Shown: piece after piece, positions 32,100 through 39,486 of the stretch
How the letters are laid out: every line of letters begins with the position of its first letter
How positions within the stretch are numbered: position 1 is the stretch's first letter
Source of the DNA: Candidatus Accumulibacter propinquus
GTDB lineage: Bacteria; Pseudomonadota; Gammaproteobacteria; Burkholderiales; Rhodocyclaceae
Length of the DNA stretch: 64,000 bases
Direction of reading: 5' to 3'
NCBI GenBank assembly: GCA_016714935.1
Contig: JADKBU010000010.1
Coordinates: forward strand, 77,052-141,051
Translations under genes and position numbers: made by a program
Notes under the pieces: generated by a model
What the model saw: only the letters and a program-made list of their open reading frames with translations
Databases searched by the model: none
What the model was told of the DNA's origin: nothing

Positions 32100-35000
32100 T
32101 CATTCCACGCAATCGGCCACGCGCCGCTCGATCGGCGGCGCGGCATCCTGCTCGAACAGCGCGCCAAAGCGCCGCATCAGCAGGCGCGCGGTGTCATCCA
32201 TCAGTTTCAAGCCGATCTCGTCGGCATGCCGCCGGCGCCAGTTCTCCAGTGGCGTGCCCTTGACCCATTGGTTGAAGCCTCCCAGTGCCGGCCCGCAATG
32301 GATCTGAAAATCGACCTTGTGGTCGGCGTCACCCTGCAACGCCAGGCGATTGGCATGGCCGAAATACCAGCGGAAGATCAGTGCCATCTTCTTCTTCGGA
32401 TGCTGATCCGCCGCTGCAATCTGGGCGGCGTCATGATGGCGCCGACATTCCTCATAGACCTCGGCAAAGGAACGCTGGAAATACTTTTCCTGGATCATCC
32501 TGGCGGTTCCCTGATCGATCTGCTCGATCGAATCGACCGACCGGTACAACTCGTAGAGCTTGTTGGCGCGAACCGGGAAGAACAGGCCGCGTTTGAGCAC
32601 CTGTACCCTGGCGCCGATCTCGAACATGTCGCCGGCCGGCGCGTAATCGGTGTCCTGCACCTGCATTTCCTGCAGCAGATCCTTGACCAGCTCGCTGGTA
32701 CCCGCTTCGACCGTACACTGGTTGATCGAGCCGGTGAGGATGAAGTCGGCACCCAGCACGAAGGCCGCAGCAGCCGCTTCCGGGGTGCCGATGCCACCCG
32801 CGCAGCCGACGCGTATCGACTTGCGGTAGGCATGCGCGGCCATCGCTGCGTCGCGCTGGCGCTGGATCGCCGGCAGCAGCGTAGCGGCCACGCCGCGGTC
32901 GGTATGGCCACCGGAATCGGCCTCGACGCAAATGTCGTCGGCCATCGGCACCTGGGTCGACCATTCCGCCTGTTGCGCGCTGACCAGCCCCTGTTCGAGC
33001 AACCTGCGCACGATCCGCTCGGGCGCCGGGTTGAGGAAGGCGGCGGCGATTTCCGGGCGCGACAGCTTGGCCATGATGCGATTGCGAGCCAGCACGCTGC
33101 CGTCGCCGGCACGTTCGAGGCCGCACAGGCGGTAGCGTACGAGGCCACTGGTCATCTGCAGATAGGCCGACGCCTCGACATTGCGCACGCCATGCTTGAG
33201 GAACAGCGCCACGCTGGCCTCCTCGTGCGAGCCGTTCAGCAGGTTCACCCCGTATGGCTGGCCCGGCTGCAGCGCCTGCTGGATCTGGACGATCGCCTGC
33301 TCGACCGCGCCGGGGGCAAGGCCGCCGCTGCCGAAGTAGGACAGCATGCCGGCGCGGCCCATGCGGATCACCATCGCCGCCGAGGCGATGCCATGCACCA
33401 TGGCGCCAGCGACATAGGCGTATTGCACCTGGTAGTCGGCCTTGAAATGCCGCGAACCGAGGCTGGCGGCGCTGATGCCGGCCTGGCGCGCAGGCGGCTC
33501 GAGCGTGCCCGGAGGTGCTGCGATCAGCGGCTCTGCGAGCACCCTGGCCGGCGACACGGCCGCCGGTGCCGGCACTGCCTCCAGCAGGGGCGCCGCTTCC
33601 GCCCGGATTTTGGTGACCAGCCCGGTCAGCACCTTGCCGTACCCGCATTCCTTGAATTCCTCGACGCCCTGGCCCCACATGTAGCGGATCGACTCGACCC
33701 AGTTCACCGGCTGGGTGATCTGGCGCGCCAGCAGCGCCTTGGCGCTGTCGAGTGTGTACGGACGGGCGCTGACGTTCGAAATCACCGGCACCAGGGGTTC
33801 GGAGAAGACGAAGGGCGCCAGGAAGGCTTCGAACTCGCTCTGCGCAGCGGCCATCAGGCGCGAATGGAACGCGCCGCTGACCGTCAGCGGCATGACCATG
33901 CGGCAACCCGGCGTCGCTTCGAGCACTGGCCGCGCCTTCAGAACGTCTTCCCGAGCTCCGGAAATGACGATTTGCGACGGCGTGTTGAGGTTGGCCAGGT
34001 CGACCTGATCGAGACCGGCGGCCGCCAGGGAGCGCCGTATCGCCTCCGCGTCGAGCCCGATCACCGCCGCCATGGCGCCGTCCCTGGCCTGCGACATCAG
34101 CTTTGCGCGGCGCTGCACCAGCTTCAGGCCGGTTTCGAAGTCGACCATGCCGGCCGCGAACAGCGCATCGTATTCGCCCAGGCTGTGGCCGGCCACGAAA
34201 TCGGGGCCGCGCACCGCGCTGGCCCGCTCCGACAGATAGGTCAGGGCATTCACCACGTACAGGGCCGGCTGGGTGTACAGCGTCTGGTCCAGTTGCCGGC
34301 GCGGGTCGTCTACGCATAACTCGCGGATCGAATAGCCGAGGAGCGCGTCGGCCTGCCGGACCAGATCGGGAAACCGCTCGAACAGGCCTTGCCCCATGCC
34401 TTTTTTCTGGGCGCCCTGGCCCGGGAAGATATAGGCGATCATCTGCTGGCTCCTTGCGCCGGTGGCCGTCCCGACTGCGCCGGCCGCGAGTTGTTGCGTG
34501 ACCTGCCTGAATCCCTCGCGGTCGTCGATGAAGGGCGACATGACCGTGAAGGTGCGGTGACCACCGCCATCGGGCAGATGCTGCCTGACGAAGCCGGCCA
34601 GCGTGCCGGCCGGTCCGATATCGACGAAGTCGAGGTCCCCGGACTCCGTCTTGAGCACGTGCTGCAGCGCCTCACGAAACAGGATGGGCTCGCGCCCGAC
34701 CTTCCGGAAATGTTCATCGGACAGCGCCTCGACCCGCGCCCCGGTCCGGCAGGAAATGACCGGTACGCGCGGCGGAGCAAAGTCAAGCGATGCGCTGGCG
34801 AGGGGCACGGCCGCGCGGGCGGCGTCGATCGCCGGCGAGTGAAAGCCGTGCGAGATGGGTAGCTTGATGGCGCTGATGCCCAGCCCCTGCAGGTGGCGCA
34901 AGACAATTTCAAGTTGCTCGCGGACGCCGGAAACCACGAAATGCCGGTCGTAGTTGATACCGGCCAGGGTGCTGCGCTGGTGCAGTACCGGGTCGCTGTC

Positions 35001-35453
35001 GTAGAGAGCCGGGTCGTGCAGTATGGTCAGCATCATGCCCGGCTGGCAGTGTCGTTCGACGGCATGCGCCTGCTCGATCAAGGCAGCCAGCATCGCCTCG
35101 GCCGCGACGGCCCCGGTCAGCGCCGCCGCCACGAATTCGCCCAGGCTGCTGCCAAGCAGGTAATCGGGGTGCACCCCGCGCGCCATCAGTGCCTGCGCAA
35201 GCGCGAACTCGACCATGAAGATGGCCGGGTGGGTATGCACGGTGCGCGAGAAGTCGCCACCCCGACCCTTGCCCTGGGTATACAGGATGCGCACGATGGA
35301 GTCGCCGAGGCTGAACTGCGCGGCTTCGTCGAGGCGATCCATCTGCTCCCTGAACACCGGCTCGCTGTCATACAGCAGGCGGCCCATCTGGAAGTACTGC
35401 GAGCCCTGCCCCGACATCAGAAACACCGTCTTCCGGGCGATCGTCGCAGACAT
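32100..35453 (-). CDS. AT-AT-ER: tandem trans-acyltransferases fused to a PfaD-type enoylreductase
   Basis: 1117 aa, ATG 35453. AT1 (about 8-310) has GQGSQYFQMG, GSSLGEF (Ser103) and HGFHS (His205), but lacks the malonate-binding Arg: the usual QRRAKLM stretch reads QAHAVER. AT2 (about 340-620) has GQGAQKKGMG, GHSLGEY (Ser424), QRRAKLM and GAFHS, a typical malonyl transferase. The C-terminal part (about 670-1100) is an FMN-dependent PfaD/nitronate-monooxygenase-like enoylreductase with CAGGIGTPEAAAAAFVLGAD and LTGSINQCTVEAGTS. AT2 is predicted to load malonyl onto all the AT-less modules. AT1 resembles the acyl-hydrolase (proofreading) branch of this family. The ER would act in trans on selected ACPs. 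The stop overlaps the region of the ACP start, so the genes are coupled. Confidence 0.93.
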   Translation of the reverse strand: MSATIARKTVFLMSGQGSQYFQMGRLLYDSEPVFREQMDRLDEAAQFSLGDSIVRILYTQGKGRGGDFSRTVHTHPAIFMVEFALAQALMARGVHPDYLLGSSLGEFVAAALTGAVAAEAMLAALIEQAHAVERHCQPGMMLTILHDPALYDSDPVLHQRSTLAGINYDRHFVVSGVREQLEIVLRHLQGLGISAIKLPISHGFHSPAIDAARAAVPLASASLDFAPPRVPVISCRTGARVEALSDEHFRKVGREPILFREALQHVLKTESGDLDFVDIGPAGTLAGFVRQHLPDGGGHRTFTVMSPFIDDREGFRQVTQQLAAGAVGTATGARSQQMIAYIFPGQGAQKKGMGQGLFERFPDLVRQADALLGYSIRELCVDDPRRQLDQTLYTQPALYVVNALTYLSERASAVRGPDFVAGHSLGEYDALFAAGMVDFETGLKLVQRRAKLMSQARDGAMAAVIGLDAEAIRRSLAAAGLDQVDLANLNTPSQIVISGAREDVLKARPVLEATPGCRMVMPLTVSGAFHSRLMAAAQSEFEAFLAPFVFSEPLVPVISNVSARPYTLDSAKALLARQITQPVNWVESIRYMWGQGVEEFKECGYGKVLTGLVTKIRAEAAPLLEAVPAPAAVSPARVLAEPLIAAPPGTLEPPARQAGISAASLGSRHFKADYQVQYAYVAGAMVHGIASAAMVIRMGRAGMLSYFGSGGLAPGAVEQAIVQIQQALQPGQPYGVNLLNGSHEEASVALFLKHGVRNVEASAYLQMTSGLVRYRLCGLERAGDGSVLARNRIMAKLSRPEIAAAFLNPAPERIVRRLLEQGLVSAQQAEWSTQVPMADDICVEADSGGHTDRGVAATLLPAIQRQRDAAMAAHAYRKSIRVGCAGGIGTPEAAAAAFVLGADFILTGSINQCTVEAGTSELVKDLLQEMQVQDTDYAPAGDMFEIGARVQVLKRGLFFPVRANKLYELYRSVDSIEQIDQGTARMIQEKYFQRSFAEVYEECRRHHDAAQIAAADQHPKKKMALIFRWYFGHANRLALQGDADHKVDFQIHCGPALGGFNQWVKGTPLENWRRRHADEIGLKLMDDTARLLMRRFGALFEQDAAPPIERRVADCVE

Positions 35454-35466
35454 GGTGTCGCCGCCC

Positions 35467-36171
35467 TCAGCAGGCGACGCCGCCGTCGACCACCATCACG
35501 CTGCCGGTAGTGTAGGCATTGCCGAACAGGTAGAGGTAGGCCTCGGCGATTTCCGCCGTGCCACCCAGGCGTGCCAGCGGCACGTACTGCACCAGCTTTT
35601 GCAACCGTTCGGGCTGCGCCGGATCGAGCGGCCGGGCGTCGACCAGCCCTGGCGATACGGTGTTGACGCGGATCGGCGCGAGTTCCACCGCCAGCACCCG
35701 CGCCAGCGCCTCGGTCGCGGCGTTCATCGCACTGACCACGGACATGCCAGGGGTGGCCCGGCGCGACGCGACGCCCGAAGTGAACACCATCGAACCGTCG
35801 GGTCGTAGCCATTCCGCGGCGTGCCGGGCCAGGCGATACTGACCCCAGAATTTGGTCTCGAAAGCGGCACGCACGGCGTTCAGGTCGCTGCTCAGGAAAG
35901 TGTCGTGCGGCAGCGCCGCCTTGATGATCATGGCCAGATGATCGAAGGACCCGACGCGCCGGAAAAAATCCCTCACCGACTGCTCGTCGCCGGCATCGAC
36001 CCGATCGGCGCTGGCACCCGGCCCCAACCGGCACAGCGCCGCCTGCAGACTTTCCTGCGAGCGCGAAGCGATCAGCACTTTGGCGCCGGCGTCCAACGCC
36101 TTGCCAGCCACCGCAAAGCCGATGCCGGTGGCGCCGCCAACCACCACAATTTTCTTGTTTTTCAGCGCCAT
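35467..36171 (-). CDS. SDR-fold protein with altered catalytic motif, first gene of the PKS operon
   Basis: 234 aa. The Rossmann motif VVVGGATGIGFAVA near residue 10 and the C-terminal VRVNTVSPGLVDARPL and TTGSVMVVDGGVA segments place it in the short-chain dehydrogenase/reductase family. The usual YxxxK is absent: after SGVASRRATPGMS the aligned stretch reads VSAMNAATEAL, so Tyr is Val and Lys is Asn. I recall a divergent SDR subgroup with this change, but its reaction is unclear to me. It lies 13 bases upstream of the AT-AT-ER gene and is probably co-transcribed with it. It could tailor the polyketide, act in precursor supply, or be non-catalytic. Confidence 0.85.
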   Translation of the reverse strand: MALKNKKIVVVGGATGIGFAVAGKALDAGAKVLIASRSQESLQAALCRLGPGASADRVDAGDEQSVRDFFRRVGSFDHLAMIIKAALPHDTFLSSDLNAVRAAFETKFWGQYRLARHAAEWLRPDGSMVFTSGVASRRATPGMSVVSAMNAATEALARVLAVELAPIRVNTVSPGLVDARPLDPAQPERLQKLVQYVPLARLGGTAEIAEAYLYLFGNAYTTGSVMVVDGGVAC

Positions 36172-36319
36172 GCTTCAGCCGGATTTTGTCTGGGACGCAT
36201 GGTGCCATGGATGGCCCGGCATTTCAATGAACAATCCCCACACGCCGGGCATGGCCGCGCACCGCACCGGTCGAATCGCGGCAGGCCGGCAGCGCCGCGA
36301 TCTTCCCGGTGCGCCCGCC
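36172..36319 (-). promoter_or_regulatory. Gap that should hold the promoter of the PKS operon
   Basis: This 148-base gap separates tcdA from the first PKS-operon gene; all later gaps in the operon are 40 bases or fewer. On the minus strand a TTGAAA box (36222-36227) lies 17 bases before a weak CACCAT box (36199-36204), a possible sigma-70-like pair. A perfect inverted repeat ATCGCGGC/GCCGCGAT (36275-36282 and 36294-36301) has no T-run and could be an operator or a stem ending tcdA. Only the position is strong evidence; the boxes are tentative. Confidence 0.35.
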
Positions 36320-37174
36320 CTATTCACCGGGCGGTCCACCTCCGGCGCCCTGCGGTGAACTGTCGGCCAGGTGCTTGAGGACCTCTCCGGCGGCCAGCAG
36401 CCCGAAGGGTGCGGTCACGCAGACCGCCGAACCGAAGCCGGCACAGCTCAGGCCAGTCAGCGTCCGCGGCGGCTCGCAGCTATCGCTGCGCTCCGGATGG
36501 CGCAGGGGTTCGCTGGAAAACACCGCCGGGATTCCGAACTTCTTCCTGGCTTCACGGGTAAACCCGTGCTCCTTGCGCAGGAGTGCGCGCACCTTGGCGA
36601 GCAGCGGATCCTGGATGGTGAACGCGAGGTCGGCGACCGCGATGCGCGTCGGGTCGATCTGGCCACCGGCACCACCGGCGGTAATCAGCGGTACCGCGCA
36701 GCGCCGCGACCAGGCGATCATGGCGACCTTGCTGCGTACCTGGTCAATGGCGTCGATCAGGTAGTCGAAACCCCCTCCGAGAAGGCTGTCGACGTTCTCC
36801 GGCGTCACGAAATCGTCGATTTCCCTGACCTCGCAATCAGGGTTGATGGTACGGATGCGCTGCGCCATGGCACTGACCTTGGCTTTGCCGAATTCCCCGT
36901 CGACCGCATGCACCTGTCGGTTGACGTTCGATTCGACGATGATGTCCAGGTCGATCAGGGTGATCCGGCCGATCGCCGAACGCGCCAGGCCCTCGGCCGC
37001 CCACGAACCGACGCCGCCGACACCGACCACCGCCACATGCGCCTGCTGAAAACGCCGCAAGGCGTCGGCCCCGTAGAGGCGCGCGACGCCGGCGAAGCGG
37101 CGCCGGGGATCGATGCATTCCCGCAAGCCGTCGCCGTCGCTGGCGACCGGCGCGGTGACCTCGTGTCTGTCCAT
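36320..37174 (-). CDS. tcdA: tRNA threonylcarbamoyladenosine dehydratase (ThiF/E1-like)
   Basis: 284 aa from ATG 37174, preceded by AAGGA. It cyclises t6A37 of ANN-decoding tRNAs using ATP. Family marks: RRFAGVARLYGADAL near the N-terminus, nucleotide-binding GVGGVGSWAAEGLARS, the DLDIIVESNVNRQ segment, then AIDQVRSKVAMIAW and the GGAGGQIDPTRI segment. Length is normal for TcdA/CsdL. A longer TTG start at 37192 is possible but less likely. It is a housekeeping gene, read in the same direction as the PKS operon and divergent from the FKBP gene. Confidence 0.93.
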   Translation of the reverse strand: MDRHEVTAPVASDGDGLRECIDPRRRFAGVARLYGADALRRFQQAHVAVVGVGGVGSWAAEGLARSAIGRITLIDLDIIVESNVNRQVHAVDGEFGKAKVSAMAQRIRTINPDCEVREIDDFVTPENVDSLLGGGFDYLIDAIDQVRSKVAMIAWSRRCAVPLITAGGAGGQIDPTRIAVADLAFTIQDPLLAKVRALLRKEHGFTREARKKFGIPAVFSSEPLRHPERSDSCEPPRTLTGLSCAGFGSAVCVTAPFGLLAAGEVLKHLADSSPQGAGGGPPGE

Positions 37175-37273
37175 GGCGCTTGTCCTTGGCAAGTTTCGTA
37201 GAGTGTAATAGGAACTGGCAGAGAACCGGCATGCTGGGCTAAACTTCGCTCTTTTTGTTCAAGAGGATCTCCG

Positions 37274-37618
37274 ATGCCCATCGTCACCACACCCAGCGGA
37301 CTTCAGATCGAAGAAATCATTCTCGGCAGCGGTCCCACGGCCAGCGCTGGCCAACACGTGATCGTGCATTACACGGGCTGGCTGGCCGATGGCAAGAAAT
37401 TCGACTCGAGCGTGGATCGCAACGAACCCTTCCGTTTTCCGCTCGACGGCAGACATGTCATTCCCGGCTGGGAAGAAGGAGTTCCCGGCATGAGCGTCGG
37501 CGGTGTCCGCAAACTCACCATTCCGCCCGAACTCGCTTACGGCGCGCGTGGCGCCGGCAAGATGATCCCGCCGCACGCCAAGCTGGTGTTCGAGATCGAG
37601 CTCCTCGATATTGCCTGA
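37274..37618 (+). CDS. FKBP-type peptidyl-prolyl cis-trans isomerase
   Basis: 114 aa, cytoplasmic (no signal peptide). It has the whole FKBP fold in order: VHYTGWLADGKKFDSS, RFPLDGRHVIPGWEEGVPGM, KLTIPPELAYG and LVFEIELLDI. These residues line the prolyl isomerase pocket. AAGAGGA lies upstream of the ATG. It is followed 13 bases later by rluF and may share its transcript. FKBP-family genes of this short, single-domain kind are common in betaproteobacteria as general folding helpers; nothing ties it to the polyketide. Confidence 0.93.
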   Translation: MPIVTTPSGLQIEEIILGSGPTASAGQHVIVHYTGWLADGKKFDSSVDRNEPFRFPLDGRHVIPGWEEGVPGMSVGGVRKLTIPPELAYGARGAGKMIPPHAKLVFEIELLDIA

Positions 37619-37631
37619 TGATGTTTGATTG

Positions 37632-38582
37632 ATGGCCGACGGGCCCCGCAAGCCCCCGCGCCCGCCCGCCGCGCAACCGCCGCAGCCCGTGAGCGATCGC
37701 CCGACGGTACGCGGCGGCGGGGTCAGGCACAAACCCACGGCAGAACTCGCCAAAGGCGACTCGCCGGGCCCGCCCCGAGGCGAACGTCGGAACATGGTGC
37801 GCGTGCCGGCCGCGGCTGCGACAACCGGCGCGGGGCCGGCGAGCAGCCCGGCACCGGTCGGCGTACGGATCTCCAAGCTGATGGCCGAGCGCGGACTTTG
37901 TTCGCGTCGTGACGCCGACGCCTACATCACGCGCGGCTGGGTCTTCGTCGATGGGAAGCGGGTCAGCGAACTGGGAACCCGCGCCGATGCGAGCGCCGTC
38001 ATCACCCTCGACCGACAAGCCCAGGCAAACCAGCAAAGCCGCCTGACCATCCTGCTGCACAAGCCGATGGGTTATGTCTCCGGGCAACCGGAACCGGGCT
38101 TTACGCCGGCGGTGACGTTGATCCAGCCGGAACGACAATACCGCACGCCGGACACGCCGCTGTTTCATCCGGCCTGCCTGAAGGGACTGGCGCCCGCCGG
38201 CAGGCTGGATATCGATTCGACCGGCCTGCTGGTTCTGACCCAGGATGGGCGGGTGGCGCGGCAGCTGATCGGCGAGGACTCGGCAATCGACAAGGAATAT
38301 CTGGTGCGCGTCGAAGGCCATCTGGACGCCAGAGGCCTCGCCCTCCTGAACCACGGCCTCAGCCTCGATGCGCGGCAACTGAAACCGGCCAGGGTCGAAT
38401 GGCTCAACGACGACCAGCTCCGTTTCGTTCTCCGTGAAGGACGCAAGCGGCAGATCCGGCGGATGTGTGAACTGGTCGGGCTGCGCGTCACCGGCCTCAA
38501 GCGCGTCCGCATCGGCGCGGTCCGGCTCGGCGACCTGCCGCTCGGGCAATGGCGCTTCCTGCGCCCGGATGAAAGCTTCTGA
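37632..38582 (+). CDS. rluF: 23S rRNA pseudouridine synthase, RluF-like
   Basis: 316 aa from ATG 37632 (TTG 37629 is the alternative). A Pro/Arg/Ala-rich, low-complexity N-terminal tail of about 75 residues precedes the S4 RNA-binding domain (VRISKLMAERGLCSRRDADA). The catalytic domain has the pseudouridine synthase motif GRLDIDSTGLLVLT with the essential Asp, and REGRKRQIRRMCELVGL near the end. It belongs to the RluB/RluE/RluF family; RluF (large-subunit rRNA) is the best fit, with RluB next. A deleted copy of this gene lies 7 kb away at 45066-45389. Confidence 0.88.
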   Translation: MADGPRKPPRPPAAQPPQPVSDRPTVRGGGVRHKPTAELAKGDSPGPPRGERRNMVRVPAAAATTGAGPASSPAPVGVRISKLMAERGLCSRRDADAYITRGWVFVDGKRVSELGTRADASAVITLDRQAQANQQSRLTILLHKPMGYVSGQPEPGFTPAVTLIQPERQYRTPDTPLFHPACLKGLAPAGRLDIDSTGLLVLTQDGRVARQLIGEDSAIDKEYLVRVEGHLDARGLALLNHGLSLDARQLKPARVEWLNDDQLRFVLREGRKRQIRRMCELVGLRVTGLKRVRIGAVRLGDLPLGQWRFLRPDESF

Positions 38583-38619
38583 CGGCAATCGCGTGAGCGG
38601 CAGTCATTGCTTTTCCCGG

Positions 38620-39243
38620 CTATGCCGACGAGACGCTTCGCTTGAAGCTGCCGACACACTGGCCTAGGCCCTTGCAGGGCGCGGCCTGGATGCGCCGCAT
38701 GAGTTCCAGCGGCACCTCCGGCAAAGCAAAGTCGTGCTGCAGCTTCTGCTCCATGCGCAGCCACAGCAAGGCGGTCATTTCAGCGTCGGCCAGCGCCCGG
38801 TGGTACTGCCCGACGGTTTCGATGCACAGGTGCCGGATCAGCGTTTGCAGGCGGTGATTCGGCGCTTCCGGATACACCCGGCGCGCCACTTTCAGCGAGC
38901 AGAGCCAAACGCTCGGACAAGCAGCGCCGATGCGGTCGAGTTCGGCGCCCAGAAAGCCGTGGTCGAAGGCCGCGTTATGGGCCACCAGCGGTCGCCCGGC
39001 GACGAAGTCCAGCAGCTCGTGCATCACCACCTCGGCCTTCGGCGCCCGGCTGATCATCGCGTTGCTGATGCCGGTCAATTGCTGGACGCAGGGCGGAATG
39101 CGGCGACCACCGTTCATCAGGCTCTGGAAGCGGTCGATGATCCCCGTTTCGTCGATCACCACCGCCGCCACTTCGGTGGCCCGGTCGCCCATCATCGCCG
39201 ACAGCCCGGTGGTCTCGAAATCGATGATTACCCGCTCGCGCAT
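38620..39243 (-). CDS. DnaQ-like 3'-5' exonuclease
   Basis: 207 aa. The start at ATG 39243 is chosen because the exonuclease fold begins there (IIDFETTGLS); an open frame runs further upstream but has no homologous content. The three Exo motifs with DEDDh residues are visible: DFETTG, HNAAFDHGFL, and HRALADAEMT. It is like the proofreading epsilon subunit or a general DnaQ-family repair nuclease, but too short to be fused to a polymerase or UvrC domain. It is convergent with rluF and separated from it by 37 bases. Confidence 0.88.
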   Translation of the reverse strand: MRERVIIDFETTGLSAMMGDRATEVAAVVIDETGIIDRFQSLMNGGRRIPPCVQQLTGISNAMISRAPKAEVVMHELLDFVAGRPLVAHNAAFDHGFLGAELDRIGAACPSVWLCSLKVARRVYPEAPNHRLQTLIRHLCIETVGQYHRALADAEMTALLWLRMEQKLQHDFALPEVPLELMRRIQAAPCKGLGQCVGSFKRSVSSA

Positions 39244-39285
39244 GCCACCCCCACGTCTTGCCTGTCCGCAACTATACCCGCTCAA

Positions 39286-39486
39286 TCCGGTGATGGAAAC
39301 GGAACGCTGGTCGTCGCTGTGGCGACCGACTACGCGTACTGGAACGAAACCGCAGCCACTTTCGCACCACGCAAGGAACTCGGCGGCAAAAAGCTGCTCC
39401 TGCTCGTCGCCGGCAAGGTCAGCTCGCAGGCGCAACAAGATTTGGCAAAAGCCGACTGGACGGTGAAGAGCGGCTTGCACTCATGA
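39286..39486 (+). pseudogene. Possible C-terminal fragment of an unrecognised protein
   Basis: Between the exonuclease and the MFS transporter a plus-strand frame has protein-like composition: VATDYAYWNETAATFAPR, then GGKKLLLLVAGKVS and AQQDLAKADWTVKSGL, ending in TGA at 39484-39486. There is no start codon with a ribosome site, and the upstream part of the same frame is the antisense of the exonuclease gene. It looks like the tail of a decayed gene. I do not recognise the parent family, and chance coding in high-GC DNA is not excluded. Confidence 0.35.

Noticed and set aside
32226..34319. Plus-strand open frame of 697 codons opposite the AT-AT-ER gene
   Set aside because: Antisense artefact of a clearly identified AT-AT-ER protein.
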